64,000 bases of DNA from Planctomonas deserti (GCF_003067705.1 NZ_QANL01000002.1:372001-436000); one strand, 5' to 3'; counted from the stretch's first letter, positions 40,151 through 49,439 are shown. Notes: generated by a model from the sequence alone, not told the origin. Translations and numbers: made by a program.

Positions 40151-41467
40151 ATGGCCCGCCGAGACCCCCTGCAGCACGCGCGAGCCGCCGCGCGCGCACT
40201 CGCCGCCCGCGCGCGCATCCTGCGCGTGCCGCGGCCGACCCTCCGCGGCGCCGGACTGCTCGCCGCGGGGGTGACGGCGCTCATCGTGGCGTACGCAACC
40301 GGTCGCCGGGAGTTCCTCTTCGTGTCCGTCGTGCTCGTGGCGCTGCCCGTGCTCGCCGCGGTCTACCTCCTGGCCGCGCGCACCCGGCTGACCGTGACGA
40401 GGTCGTTCGGCCCCGCCATCGTCGAGGCCGGCCGGCCGACGATGGTCGGCGTGCACGTGCGCAACGAGCTGCCCCTCGCCTCGGCGCCCGTCGTGTGGCG
40501 CGACCTCCTGCCCGCGCCGGTGGGATCGACGCCCCCGGGCGCCATGCCCGCCCTGAGCGGCTCCCGCTTCGGCGCCGACCGCTCCGGCGAAGCGGCGACG
40601 CTGCGCTACTCGCTGACCCCCGACCGCCGCGGCGTGTTCCCCATCGGGCCGCTCGTGCTCGACGAGCAGGATCCGTTCCGGCTGGTCACGCTCCGGCACG
40701 CCGTCGGCCCGGCCCACGACCTGGTCGTCACCCCGCGCATCAGCCGCCTGCCCACGGTCGCCCTCACCCGCGCGCTCAGCGACGGTGACGCGCACCAGGT
40801 GCACCGTCAGTCGAGCGCGGGCGAGGACGACGCCATCACCCGCGGCTACCTGGCCGGCGACCCGCTCCGGCGCGTGCACTGGCGGGCGACCGCGCGGCAC
40901 GGCGAGCTGATGGTGCGGCAGGAGGAGCAGCGCAGCGACCCCGAGGCCGTGATCCTGCTCGACACCCGCGCCGGGCGGGGCGACGAGGACGCCGAGGCGT
41001 TCGAGCGGGCGGTCGAGTTCACCGCGTCCCTCGCGCTGCACCTGAGATCGATCGGCTGCGGGGTCCTCGTGCTCGAGACCGGGCGACCGGTCGCCAGCCG
41101 CGTCAGCAGCGACAGCGGCAACGAGGACGGCGCTCAGCGCGACCTCCTCGTGCGCCTCGCGGAGCTCGAGCGGGTCCCGGCCGACGACCGGGACGACGCG
41201 TTCCCGTCTGTCGCGGGGGAGTTGCGCCGCAACTCGTCGGCGACGCCCCTGTTCGCCGTGCTCGGGACGGTGACCGACGCCGACGCGGACCGGCTCCGGA
41301 CGCTTCGGCACTGGTGCGACCCGGCCGTCGCGTTCCTCCCGCCCGGCACGCGCCGCGCATCCCGGCTGGCGCTCGAGGACGAGGGCTGGACCTGCATCAC
41401 CCTGGATCCGGCCACCGGTCCCGCCGCGGCCTGGGCGGCCCTGGACCGCGTCGGGGCCGCCGCGTGA
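40151..41467 (+). CDS. DUF58-domain membrane protein, second copy
   Basis: This 438-residue paralogue of the 36.4-kb gene has two N-terminal membrane segments, a beta-rich middle, and the signature RGYLAGDPLRRVHWRATARH with GELMVRQEE. The motif matches the first copy in most positions. The start ATG 40151 is 10 bases after the first transglutaminase gene; its stop overlaps the second transglutaminase by four bases. Confidence 0.88.
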   Translation: MARRDPLQHARAAARALAARARILRVPRPTLRGAGLLAAGVTALIVAYATGRREFLFVSVVLVALPVLAAVYLLAARTRLTVTRSFGPAIVEAGRPTMVGVHVRNELPLASAPVVWRDLLPAPVGSTPPGAMPALSGSRFGADRSGEAATLRYSLTPDRRGVFPIGPLVLDEQDPFRLVTLRHAVGPAHDLVVTPRISRLPTVALTRALSDGDAHQVHRQSSAGEDDAITRGYLAGDPLRRVHWRATARHGELMVRQEEQRSDPEAVILLDTRAGRGDEDAEAFERAVEFTASLALHLRSIGCGVLVLETGRPVASRVSSDSGNEDGAQRDLLVRLAELERVPADDRDDAFPSVAGELRRNSSATPLFAVLGTVTDADADRLRTLRHWCDPAVAFLPPGTRRASRLALEDEGWTCITLDPATGPAAAWAALDRVGAAA

Positions 41468-43839
41468 CGGCCTACGGCGGCCCGGTCGCCGCGGCTCCCG
41501 CGCGCCGGTCCTCCCGCGTGGCGGAGAGCACGGTCCCCGGCGGCTGGCGGCTGCTCCTGCCTGTCTATCTCGCCCTCGCCGTCGGCGTGAGCGCGCTGAC
41601 CCCGGTGCTCCGGCTCGGCGCGTGGCTTCCCCTCTCCCTGCTCGTCGTGGCCGTGATGCTCGGGGCCGGCGCCGTCGTCCGCTGGCTCGGCGGCCACGTC
41701 CTGCTGGCGAGCGGGGCGGTCGCGGGGTCCGGCCTGCTGCTCATCACGCTGATCTTCGGCCAGTCCACCGCCTTCCTCGGCATCGTGCCCACGCTCGACA
41801 CGGCCCGCCTGTTCGCGCGGGTGTTCGAGCAGGGGACCGTGCAGGTGGTGGTCCAGGGGGCGCCGGCGACCCCGGTGCCCGAACTCGTCTTCCTCGTCGT
41901 CTGCGGCATGGCCGCGGTCGCCATCGTGCAGGACCTGCTCGTCTTCGCGCTGCGCGTGCCCGCGCTCACCGGCGTGGCCCTCATCGTGCTGCTCGCCATC
42001 CCCGGCTCAGTGCTCTTCACCGAGTTCGACCTCGCCGTCTTCGCCATCCTCGTCGCGCTCTACTTCTGGCTGCTGCGGGCGGACGTCCGGGTGCGGGAGC
42101 GCGAGGAGTGGCCCGCGCGGCCGGCCTCGGCCGCATCATCGGGCGGACCGGCGGTCGGCCGCCTGGGCGTGCGTGCCGCGGCGCTCGCGGCCGGGGCGGT
42201 GGTCGTCGCCCTCGTCGTGCCCAACGTCGTGCCCGCCTTCACCACGAGCGGCTTCACGGCCGCCGCGGGCACGGGCGGCACGGGCGGGATCAGCAGCGGA
42301 CGGGTGAACCCCATCCTGAACCTCGGCGACGACCTGCGCCGGCCGGGCAACACCGAGGCGCTTCAGTACACGACGGACTCCGACGAGGACCTCTACTTCA
42401 AGCTCGCGACGCTCTCCCGCTTCACGGGCCGCACCTGGGCGCCGGAGCGCATCCTGCCCGACGAGCGGAACACCCTGAACGGCATCGCCCCCGCCCCCGG
42501 GCTTGCCGAGGCCACCCCGGTGACCGAGGTGGTCGTCGACGTGCGGGTGCAGGCGTCGAACACGCGCTGGCTGCCGGTGCCGTACTCGCCGACCGAGGTA
42601 TCCGGCCTCGACGGCGACTGGTACTGGGAGGCCGACGGCATGACCATCGCGACGTCGAACGCCTCGACCCGCGGCCAGGACTACCGGGTGACCAGCGCGG
42701 TGCCCCAGCCGACCCGCGAGCAGCTCGCCGGCGTCGTCGCCCCCGCCGTTCCGTCGCCGTACCTGCAGCGGAACCTGGAGCTGCCCGAGGACCTGCCCGC
42801 CGTCATCCGCAGCACGGCCCAGGAGGTCACGGCGGAGGCGACGAGCGACTACGAGCGGGCACTCGCCCTGCAGGACTACTTCCGCTCCGCGGAGTTCCGC
42901 TACTCGGAGGAGGCGCCCGTTGAGGAGGGCTACGACGGCAACGGCATGGACGTCATCGCCCGATTCCTCGACGAGAAGATCGGCTACTGCGTGCACTACG
43001 CCTCGGCGATGTCGGTCATGGCGCGCGCCCTCGGCATCCCCGCCCGGGTCGCGGTCGGCTACCTGCCTGGCGACCGGCGCGGCACGGAGGACGGCCGGAC
43101 GCGCTACCAGGTGGGCACGCAGGACCTGCACACGTGGCCGGAGCTCTACTTCGAGGGCGCCGGCTGGCTGAAGTTCGAGCCGACGCCGGGCCGCGGCGAC
43201 CTCGCCGAGTACGCCTCCCCGGCCCCCGTCGACGCCCCGAGCGTCGAGCCGAGCGCCGCGCCGAGTGCGGCTGCCCCCGTCGCTCCCACGACGCCGCCCG
43301 ATCAGACCCGGAACGACCCGGGCGCCGCGAGCGCCGCGAGCGTGGACGACGCGGGTGTGCCCGCGGGCGCGGTGGTCGCCGCGCTCCTGCTGCTCGCGCT
43401 GCTGGTCCCGGCCGCCCTGCGCGCGCTCCGCCGCTCGCGGCGTCGCACCGCCCTGCTCCGCGGTCGGGCGCCCGCGTCGCTCGCCTGGGCCGAGGTGCAG
43501 GACACGGCGCGCGACCTCGGGCTCCCGGTCCGGTCGACGGACACGCCCCGCGCCTTCGCCGCGGAGCTCGCCGAGCGGCTGGGGGTCGACGAGGCCGCTG
43601 GCGTCGCCCTGGCCGGCCTGCTCGAGGCGCTGGAGCGGGAGCGCTTCGCCGCCCCGGGGTCCGCCGCGGTCGTGACGCCGGAGCGCGGTCACCAGCTCGT
43701 GTCGTGGACGGCGGACGTGTCGGCGGCCCTCTCGTCGCACGCTCCGCGCCGCCGGCGGCTCGCCGCCGCGATGCTGCCGGCGTCGCTCGTCACCACCCTC
43801 CGGCCCGGGCGACCGCTGCGGGTGGGTCGTCCCGCCTAA
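41464..43839 (+). CDS. Membrane transglutaminase-like protein (DUF3488/TgpA type), second copy
   Basis: This 791-residue paralogue of the 37.7-kb gene has the same order of domains: a multi-span membrane N-terminus (about residues 25-260), an extracytoplasmic transglutaminase domain with Cys509 (IGYCVHYASAMSVMAR) and His556 (QDLHTWPELYFEG), an Ala/Pro-rich linker, another helix and the C-terminal helical tail. The GTG start overlaps the DUF58 stop (GTGA). Both copies keep the Cys and His, so both are probably active. Confidence 0.88.
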   Translation: MTAYGGPVAAAPARRSSRVAESTVPGGWRLLLPVYLALAVGVSALTPVLRLGAWLPLSLLVVAVMLGAGAVVRWLGGHVLLASGAVAGSGLLLITLIFGQSTAFLGIVPTLDTARLFARVFEQGTVQVVVQGAPATPVPELVFLVVCGMAAVAIVQDLLVFALRVPALTGVALIVLLAIPGSVLFTEFDLAVFAILVALYFWLLRADVRVREREEWPARPASAASSGGPAVGRLGVRAAALAAGAVVVALVVPNVVPAFTTSGFTAAAGTGGTGGISSGRVNPILNLGDDLRRPGNTEALQYTTDSDEDLYFKLATLSRFTGRTWAPERILPDERNTLNGIAPAPGLAEATPVTEVVVDVRVQASNTRWLPVPYSPTEVSGLDGDWYWEADGMTIATSNASTRGQDYRVTSAVPQPTREQLAGVVAPAVPSPYLQRNLELPEDLPAVIRSTAQEVTAEATSDYERALALQDYFRSAEFRYSEEAPVEEGYDGNGMDVIARFLDEKIGYCVHYASAMSVMARALGIPARVAVGYLPGDRRGTEDGRTRYQVGTQDLHTWPELYFEGAGWLKFEPTPGRGDLAEYASPAPVDAPSVEPSAAPSAAAPVAPTTPPDQTRNDPGAASAASVDDAGVPAGAVVAALLLLALLVPAALRALRRSRRRTALLRGRAPASLAWAEVQDTARDLGLPVRSTDTPRAFAAELAERLGVDEAAGVALAGLLEALERERFAAPGSAAVVTPERGHQLVSWTADVSAALSSHAPRRRRLAAAMLPASLVTTLRPGRPLRVGRPA

Positions 43840-43842
43840 TCT
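43837..43842 (+). promoter_or_regulatory. -10 element of a leaderless promoter for recG
   Basis: TAATCT includes the stop codon of the transglutaminase gene and ends six bases before the recG ATG. There is no Shine-Dalgarno site, so recG may be transcribed separately. Confidence 0.5.
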
Positions 43843-43848
43843 GTAGGG

Positions 43849-46068
43849 ATGGTCGGTTCGGCGCTCGATGCGAAGCTCGCGTCCGTGCTCGGCGGGCGCA
43901 CCGCCACGGCCTTCGAGAAGGCATTCGGCATCCGCACGGCCGCGGACCTGCTCAGCCACTACCCGAGGCGCTACGCCAAGCGGGGTGAGCTGAGCGCCCT
44001 CGACGAGCTGCCGCTCGACGAGAACGTGACGATCATCGCCGAGGTGCGCGAGGTGCGCGAGCGCAGCATGAAAGCGCGCCGCGGCACCATCCTCGAGGTG
44101 CGGATCACCGACGGCAAGGGCTTCCTCACCCTCACGTTCTTCAATCAGGCGTGGCGGGCCAAGATGCTCGTCCCCGGCATGCGCGGCATCTTCGCGGGCA
44201 AGGTGACCGCCTACCGCGGCGCCCTGCAGCTCGCCCATCCGGACTACGAGCTGTTCGACCCGTGGGACGACGACCTCGGCCACGCGACGCCGAGTCCCGC
44301 CGCCATCCGCTGGGCCGAGTCGCCCATCCCCATCTATCCGGCGACGTCGACGCTCGCCAGCTGGCAGATCGCGAAGTCAATCGAGCTCGTGCTCGACGGG
44401 CTCGGGCCGGTCGCCGACCCCGTGCCCCCGGCCGTGCGCGCCGAGCGAGGGCTCGTCGACTACCGCGCGGCGCTCGAGGGCGTCCATCGCCCGAAGCGCG
44501 ACGCGGACTGGCGGGCCGGCCAGCACGCCCTGCGCTTCCAGGAGGCGTTCGTGCTGCAGGCCGCCCTGCTGCAGCAGCGCGCCGCCAACCGGTCGTGGAA
44601 CGCGACGCCGCGCACGCCCGTCGCCGGCGGGTTCCTCGAACGCTTCGACAGGCAGTTGCCGTTCGCGCTGACCGGCGACCAGCAGCTCGTGGGGGAGGAG
44701 ATCGCGCGCGACCTCGCGGGCACCCACCCCATGAACCGTCTGATCCAGGGCGAGGTCGGCTCGGGCAAGACTCTCGTCGCCCTCCGCGCGATGCTCGCCG
44801 TCGCGGACAGCGGAGGGCAGGCGGCCCTGCTCGCCCCCACCGAGGTCCTGGCCGCCCAGCACCTGCGCTCCCTCGTGCGCGTGCTCGGCCCCAACCTGGC
44901 GGCCGAGCTCATGCCGACCCTCATCACGGGCCAGCTGCCCGTCGCCGAGCGGCGGAAGGCGCTGCTGCGCACGGTCGGCGGCCAGGCGCGCATCGTGGTC
45001 GGCACGCACGCCCTGCTCGGTGAGTCGGTGACCTTCTACGACCTCGGGCTCGTCGTCGTGGACGAGCAGCACCGCTTCGGCGTCGACCAGCGCGAGGCGC
45101 TGCGCCAGAAGGGCACGACACCGCCGCACGTGCTCGTGCTCACCGCCACCCCTATCCCGCGCACCGTCGCCATGACGGTCTTCGGCGACCTCGACATCTC
45201 GACCATCAGCGAGCTGCCGGCGGGACGCAAGGGCATCGAGACCTTCGTCGTGCCGCTCGCGGAGAAGCCCGACTGGATCAACCGGGTCTGGGCCCGGGTC
45301 TCGGAGGAGCTCGAGAAGGGGCACCAGGCGTTCGTCGTGTGCCCGGCGATCGAGCCCGCCCCGGCCGGCGCCTCCGGTGGCCCCGCCGGCACCGGCGGCG
45401 TGCGCGAGGACGACGACGTGGATCCGGATGCCGAGGCCGGCGCCCCGCAGCGGCCGCTCACGACCGTGGTGCAGCTGACCGCCGAGCTGCGCGCGCATCC
45501 GCTGCTCGCCGGCCGCCGGGTCGAGGGCCTGCACGGGCGGATGTCGAGCGACGAGAAGGATGAGCTGATGCGCGGCTTCGCCGCCGGGCGCATCGACGTG
45601 CTCGTGGCCACGACGGTCATCGAGGTGGGCGTCGACGTGCCGAACGCGTCCACGATGGTGGTGATGGATGCCGAGCGCTTCGGCGTCTCGCAGCTGCACC
45701 AGCTGCGCGGTCGCGTCGGCCGCGGCGGGGTGCCCGGCCTGTGCCTGCTCGTCACCGGCGCCGAGGAGAGCAGCCTCGGGCGCGAGCGGGTGGACGCCGT
45801 CGCGTCGACGCTCGACGGATTCGAGCTCGCCCAGGCCGACCTCGAGCTGCGGCGGGAGGGCGACGTGCTCGGCAGCTCTCAGTCCGGAGGACGCTCGTCG
45901 CTGCGGCTCCTGCGCGTCGTGCGCGACACGGACGTGATCGAGGCGGCCCGTGAGCAGGCGTCCGGCATCCTCGACGCCGACCCGAGCCTGTCCGAGCACC
46001 CGGAGCTCGCCGCGGCGATCGCACGACGGCTGGACGAGTCGACCCGCACCTTCCTCGCGAAGGCGTGA
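43849..46068 (+). CDS. recG: ATP-dependent DNA helicase RecG
   Basis: The 739-residue superfamily 2 helicase has an N-terminal wedge (OB-fold) domain with KKR-rich LSHYPRRYAKRGELSAL and then the helicase core: Walker A QGEVGSGKTLVALRAML, Walker B VVVDEQHRFGVDQREALR, motif III TATPIPRTVAMT and motifs V and VI (VATTVIEVGVDVPNAS, QLRGRVGRGG). It remodels stalled forks and branched DNA. An insert of about 30 residues rich in Gly, Asp and Pro (GASGGPAGTGGVREDDD) lies between motifs III and V. Length is normal. Confidence 0.96.
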   Translation: MVGSALDAKLASVLGGRTATAFEKAFGIRTAADLLSHYPRRYAKRGELSALDELPLDENVTIIAEVREVRERSMKARRGTILEVRITDGKGFLTLTFFNQAWRAKMLVPGMRGIFAGKVTAYRGALQLAHPDYELFDPWDDDLGHATPSPAAIRWAESPIPIYPATSTLASWQIAKSIELVLDGLGPVADPVPPAVRAERGLVDYRAALEGVHRPKRDADWRAGQHALRFQEAFVLQAALLQQRAANRSWNATPRTPVAGGFLERFDRQLPFALTGDQQLVGEEIARDLAGTHPMNRLIQGEVGSGKTLVALRAMLAVADSGGQAALLAPTEVLAAQHLRSLVRVLGPNLAAELMPTLITGQLPVAERRKALLRTVGGQARIVVGTHALLGESVTFYDLGLVVVDEQHRFGVDQREALRQKGTTPPHVLVLTATPIPRTVAMTVFGDLDISTISELPAGRKGIETFVVPLAEKPDWINRVWARVSEELEKGHQAFVVCPAIEPAPAGASGGPAGTGGVREDDDVDPDAEAGAPQRPLTTVVQLTAELRAHPLLAGRRVEGLHGRMSSDEKDELMRGFAAGRIDVLVATTVIEVGVDVPNASTMVVMDAERFGVSQLHQLRGRVGRGGVPGLCLLVTGAEESSLGRERVDAVASTLDGFELAQADLELRREGDVLGSSQSGGRSSLRLLRVVRDTDVIEAAREQASGILDADPSLSEHPELAAAIARRLDESTRTFLAKA

Positions 46069-46114
46069 CCGGCACCGCCGCCGGGCGTGAAACCTGGCTG
46101 CAACAGAGGGCCGT

Positions 46115-46120
46115 TAAGCT
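46115..46120 (+). promoter_or_regulatory. -10 element of a leaderless promoter for coaD
   Basis: TAAGCT lies six bases before the coaD ATG, and no Shine-Dalgarno site is seen. Confidence 0.5.
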
Positions 46121-46126
46121 TGTCCC

Positions 46127-46618
46127 ATGAGCAGAATCGCGGTCGTACCAGGTTCATTCGACCCCGTGACCCTCGGGCACCTCGACGTGATCGACCGCGC
46201 GGCCGGCCTGTTCGACGAGCTGCACGTGCTGGTCGTGCACAACCCCGCGAAGACCGCGCTGCTGCCCATCGCGGAGCGCGTGTCCCTGCTGCGCGAGGCC
46301 ATCGCCGAGGCCGGGCTGCCGGACAACATCCGCGTCGAGTCCTGGAGCGTCGGCCTGCTCGTCGACTACTGCACCGACGTGGGCGCCAGCGTGCTTGTCA
46401 AGGGCATCCGCTCGCAGGTCGACGTCGCCTACGAGACGCCCATGGCCATCGTCAACCGCAACCTCGCGGGCGTCGAGACCGTCTTCCTGCTGCCGGACCC
46501 CGCCCACGCGCACGTCTCGAGCTCGCTCGTTCGCCAGGTCGCATCGCTCGGCGGGGACGTGTCGCCGTACGTGCCGCGGGTCGTCGCCGACCTGCTGCAG
46601 GGCGAGTCGCTGTCCTGA
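46127..46618 (+). CDS. coaD: Phosphopantetheine adenylyltransferase
   Basis: The 163-residue enzyme has the nucleotidyltransferase motif [17 protein letters not shown] (about 6-22) and the C-terminal [15 protein letters not shown] (ISSS-type). It adds AMP to 4'-phosphopantetheine in coenzyme A synthesis. It is leaderless and lies 58 bases after recG and 34 bases before DUF177, the usual order in actinobacteria. Confidence 0.95.
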   Translation: MSRIAVVPGSFDPVTLGHLDVIDRAAGLFDELHVLVVHNPAKTALLPIAERVSLLREAIAEAGLPDNIRVESWSVGLLVDYCTDVGASVLVKGIRSQVDVAYETPMAIVNRNLAGVETVFLLPDPAHAHVSSSLVRQVASLGGDVSPYVPRVVADLLQGESLS

Positions 46619-46652
46619 GCCGCCCGGCGGCGGGCGACTACACTCGTTCTCC

Positions 46653-47243
46653 GTGTCCAGATTCATCAAGACCCCGTACATGGTCAACGTCCGCGACATC
46701 GTGAACCGGCCGGGGGAGATGCGGGAGCACGATCTCACCATCGTCGTTCCGGAGCACCTCGGCGAGGGCCTGCTGCAGGTTCGCGAGGGCCAGGAGCTGC
46801 ACGTCCACGTGCGCCTGGAGTCCGTTCACGAGGGGATTCTCGTGACCGGCGACGTCGAAACGATCGCTGAGGGACACACCGCGCGCACCCTCACGGAGAT
46901 GCAGCAGACCATCGAAGTCGAGTTTCAGGAGTTATTCGCGTATTCTCTTGACGAAGCCTTCGACTATCAGGTTCTCGATGACCACGTGGATCTAGAACCT
47001 GTGATCAGGGATGCCGTAGTTCTGGAACTGCCGTTCCAGCCGGAACTGCCGGACGAACAGCTCGATTTCGAGCTGGGTTCGGGCATCAGCCTGGTCCTGT
47101 CGGACTCCGAGGACACCACCCCCGAGGTGGATGCCCGCTGGGCCGCGCTCGCGGGGTTCGAGGCTTCCACGGACAGCAGTGCGGGGGACACCACCACCGA
47201 CACTGTCAAGGCCGAAAACGGCCCTGATCAAGAAAAGAGTTGA
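46653..47243 (+). CDS. DUF177 (YceD-family) protein
   Basis: This 196-residue protein is the partner usually found immediately upstream of rpmF. It has the acidic, beta-rich body typical of DUF177 (RLESVHEGILVTGDV, EFQELFAYSLDEAFDYQVLD). YceD/DUF177 proteins are needed for 23S rRNA accumulation in plants and E. coli; the molecular role is unsettled. The canonical zinc-like cysteines are missing here. GTG 46653 follows TACACT by eight bases; an internal ATG at 46680 is also possible. rpmF begins three bases after its stop. Confidence 0.85.
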   Translation: MSRFIKTPYMVNVRDIVNRPGEMREHDLTIVVPEHLGEGLLQVREGQELHVHVRLESVHEGILVTGDVETIAEGHTARTLTEMQQTIEVEFQELFAYSLDEAFDYQVLDDHVDLEPVIRDAVVLELPFQPELPDEQLDFELGSGISLVLSDSEDTTPEVDARWAALAGFEASTDSSAGDTTTDTVKAENGPDQEKS

Positions 47244-47246
47244 ACC

Positions 47247-47450
47247 ATGGCAGTTCCCAAGCGGAAGATGTCCCGCTCCAACACGCGCGCTCGTCGCTCG
47301 CAGTGGAAGGCCGAGGTCCCGAACCTCGTCAAGACCGTCGAGAACGGCCGCGTCACCTACAGCCTCCCGCACCGCGCGAAGGTCGTCGAGGACTCCGCAG
47401 GCACCGCCCTGTACATGGAGTACAAGGGCCGCAAGGTCGCCGACGTCTAG
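47247..47450 (+). CDS. rpmF: 50S ribosomal protein L32, Cys-free form
   Basis: The 67-residue protein begins [20 protein letters not shown], diagnostic of L32. It contains no cysteine, so it is the zinc-independent form. It contacts the peptidyl-transferase region of the 50S subunit. AAAAGAG lies upstream of the ATG. It is cotranscribed with DUF177, and rnc begins 26 bases after it. Confidence 0.96.
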   Translation: MAVPKRKMSRSNTRARRSQWKAEVPNLVKTVENGRVTYSLPHRAKVVEDSAGTALYMEYKGRKVADV

Positions 47451-47475
47451 TCCGACCCGCACAACGCTTACCGGC

Positions 47476-48180
47476 GTGTCAGCCGTGATCCCGGACAGGG
47501 CCGCACTTCGTGCGACCCTGTCCGTGGACGTGAGTCCCGAGCTCCTCGAGCTCGCGCTGACGCACCGGTCCTACTCGTACGAGCACGGCAACATCCCGAA
47601 CAACGAGCGCCTCGAGTTCCTCGGCGACTCGATCCTCGGGCAGGCCGTGACCGTGATGCTGTACCGCGATTTCCCGACCCTCGACGAGGGCGAGCTCGCG
47701 AAGCGGCGGGCGAGTCTCGTCAGTTCCGTCGCGCTCGCGGAGGTCGCGAAGTCCATCGACGTCGGACCGCACCTCCTGCTCGGACGCGGCGAGGAACTGA
47801 CGGGCGGACGCGAGAAGTCGTCCATCCTCGCCGACACGGTCGAGGCGCTCATCGGCGCCGTGTACCTGGACGCCGGCGGCGACGCCGCGACAGACCTCGT
47901 GCTGCGCCTCATCTCCCCGCTGCTCGCCGACCCCGCGCGCTTCGGCGCCGCCATGGATCCGAAGACGAGCCTGCAGGAGGTCGCCGCCCGCGCGGGCGTC
48001 GCGGCCCCGGAGTACGCGGTGACCGACACCGGACCCGACCACCGCAAGCGGTTCCACGCCGTCGTGACCGTGCCCGGCCTGGTGACGGCCGAGGGCGACG
48101 GCACGAGCAAGAAGCAGGCCGAGATGGCCGCCGCGCTCGAGGCGTGGACCCTGCTCCAGGCCGACTCGCAGCGCGCCTAG
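47476..48180 (+). CDS. rnc: Ribonuclease III
   Basis: This 234-residue enzyme has the catalytic signature NNERLEFLGDSILGQAV (about 38-54), the second acidic site DTVEALIGAVYLDAGGD and a C-terminal double-stranded RNA-binding domain (DPKTSLQEVAARAG to KKQAEMAAALEAW). It processes rRNA precursors and other duplex RNA. Start is uncertain between GTG 47476 and GTG 47485; neither has a clear ribosome-binding site. It overlaps no other gene; mutM starts seven bases downstream. Confidence 0.95.
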   Translation: MSAVIPDRAALRATLSVDVSPELLELALTHRSYSYEHGNIPNNERLEFLGDSILGQAVTVMLYRDFPTLDEGELAKRRASLVSSVALAEVAKSIDVGPHLLLGRGEELTGGREKSSILADTVEALIGAVYLDAGGDAATDLVLRLISPLLADPARFGAAMDPKTSLQEVAARAGVAAPEYAVTDTGPDHRKRFHAVVTVPGLVTAEGDGTSKKQAEMAAALEAWTLLQADSQRA

Positions 48181-48187
48181 GCAGCCC

Positions 48188-49231
48188 GTGCCCGAGCTCC
48201 CCGAGGTCGAGGTGGTGCGCGCCGGCCTCGAGCCCGCGGTCACCGGTGCCGTCGTGCACGGCGTCGAGGTGTTCGACGAGCGCTCCCTGCGGCGGCACGA
48301 CCGCACGCGCGGCTCGTTCGAGTCCCTGCTCACCGGCGCCCGGATCGCCTCCGCGGTCCGCCGGGGCAAGTTCCTCTGGTTCCCCCTGGAGCCAGCCGCG
48401 GTCCCTGAGCCGCACGGGGTCCCTGAGCCCCGCACGGTCCCTGAGCCTGTCGAAGGGACGCAACGGATCTCGCCCGAGGGTCGATCCACGACCCCCGCAC
48501 CCGCGGACCGGCGGCTCGCCCTCGTCACCCACCTCGGAATGAGCGGGCAGGTCCTCCTGCGTTCGCCCGGCGCCGCGGACGACGCCCTGCTCCGCATCCG
48601 GCTGCACATTGAGCATCCGGAGCACGGCGAGCTGTGGCTGCACTTCGTGGATCAGCGGATCTTCGGCTCTATGGCCGTCGACGCGCTGCTGCCCACGGAG
48701 GCGGGACTGCCGGCGGGGTTCGGCTCCGACCTGCCGCTGATCCCGTCGCAGGTCGCGCACATCGCCCGCGACCCCCTGGATCCGAACTTCGATGACGCCG
48801 CGTTCTTCCGCGCCCTCGCCCGGCGCAACACGGGCATCAAGCGCGCGTTGCTCGACCAGACGCTGGTGAGCGGCATCGGCAACATCTACGCCGACGAGGC
48901 GCTGTGGGCGTCGCGCATCCACTTCGACCAGTCGACGCGCGAGCTGTCCCGTCCCCGCGCGAAGACCCTGCTCGCGGAGGTGCGGCTCGTGCTCGCCCGG
49001 GCCCTCGCGGAGGGCGGGACCAGCTTCGACTCCCAGTACGTGAACGTGAACGGCGCGTCCGGGTACTTCTCGCACAGCCTAAACGCCTACGGGCAGCACG
49101 GGCGCCCGTGCCCCCGCTGCGGCAGGCTGATCGCCCGCGCGACCTTCATGAACCGGTCGAGTCACTTCTGCCCGTACTGCCAGCGCCTCCGCGCTCCGCG
49201 CACGGCCCGCCCCGCGTCCCCCTCTCCGTAG
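48188..49231 (+). CDS. mutM: Formamidopyrimidine-DNA glycosylase with repeat-derived insertion
   Basis: The 347-residue protein starts PELPEVEVV, so the catalytic Pro and Glu directly follow the initiator. It has LVTHLGMSGQV, the helix-two-turn-helix and a C-terminal zinc finger (CPRCGRLI...FCPYCQRL). It removes 8-oxoguanine and formamidopyrimidines and nicks the backbone. Residues about 68-107, between GKFLWFPLE and LALVTHLG, are an insertion not expected in MutM: it encodes VPEPHG, VPEPRT and VPEPVEGT, the translation of one full and two partial REP-like copies. Without it the length (about 307) would be usual. All active-site residues are kept, so activity is likely. Confidence 0.92.
   Translation: MPELPEVEVVRAGLEPAVTGAVVHGVEVFDERSLRRHDRTRGSFESLLTGARIASAVRRGKFLWFPLEPAAVPEPHGVPEPRTVPEPVEGTQRISPEGRSTTPAPADRRLALVTHLGMSGQVLLRSPGAADDALLRIRLHIEHPEHGELWLHFVDQRIFGSMAVDALLPTEAGLPAGFGSDLPLIPSQVAHIARDPLDPNFDDAAFFRALARRNTGIKRALLDQTLVSGIGNIYADEALWASRIHFDQSTRELSRPRAKTLLAEVRLVLARALAEGGTSFDSQYVNVNGASGYFSHSLNAYGQHGRPCPRCGRLIARATFMNRSSHFCPYCQRLRAPRTARPASPSP
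48400..48459. repeat. REP-like element inserted in frame into mutM
   Basis: GGTCCCTGAGC occurs at 48400-48410 and 48418-48428 as half copies and at 48436-48459 as a full 24-bp copy. The units lie 18 bp apart, a multiple of three, so the reading frame is kept. Confidence 0.9.
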
Positions 49232-49310
49232 GGTTCCGCCGCCGGCCCGCGCAGGGTTCCGCCGGGGGCCTGCCTCCCTGCCCGCAACCGTGCCCATGCA
49301 GGTTCACGTG

Positions 49311-49439
49311 TACCCAACGCAGGCTGTCTCCCGCCTAACGCAGGCTCGGGCGAAACCACCACAGCAAGATTCCGCACTCCCGTGCTGGCCGAGGACAGCG
49401 CGAGCCTGTATTGCGTACATCCGGAGCCTGTGTTGGGTG
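49311..49439. repeat. Imperfect inverted repeat D
   Basis: TACCCAACGCAGGCT (49311-49325) is complementary, with a few mismatches, to AGCCTGTGTTGGGTG (49425-49439). A second inner pair is CCTAACGCAGGCTCGGG (49334-49350) with CGAGCCTGTATTGCG (49401-49415). The centre is unpaired sequence of about 50 bases. The doubled AACGCAGGCT arms recall the palindrome-with-repeated-arm pattern of arrays A-C. Confidence 0.6.

Noticed and set aside
47247-47450. Loss of zinc cysteines in L32 as evidence of a second, zinc-starvation paralogue
   Set aside because: The Cys-free form beside DUF177 and rnc looks like the ordinary housekeeping copy in this group; no second rpmF is in the window.
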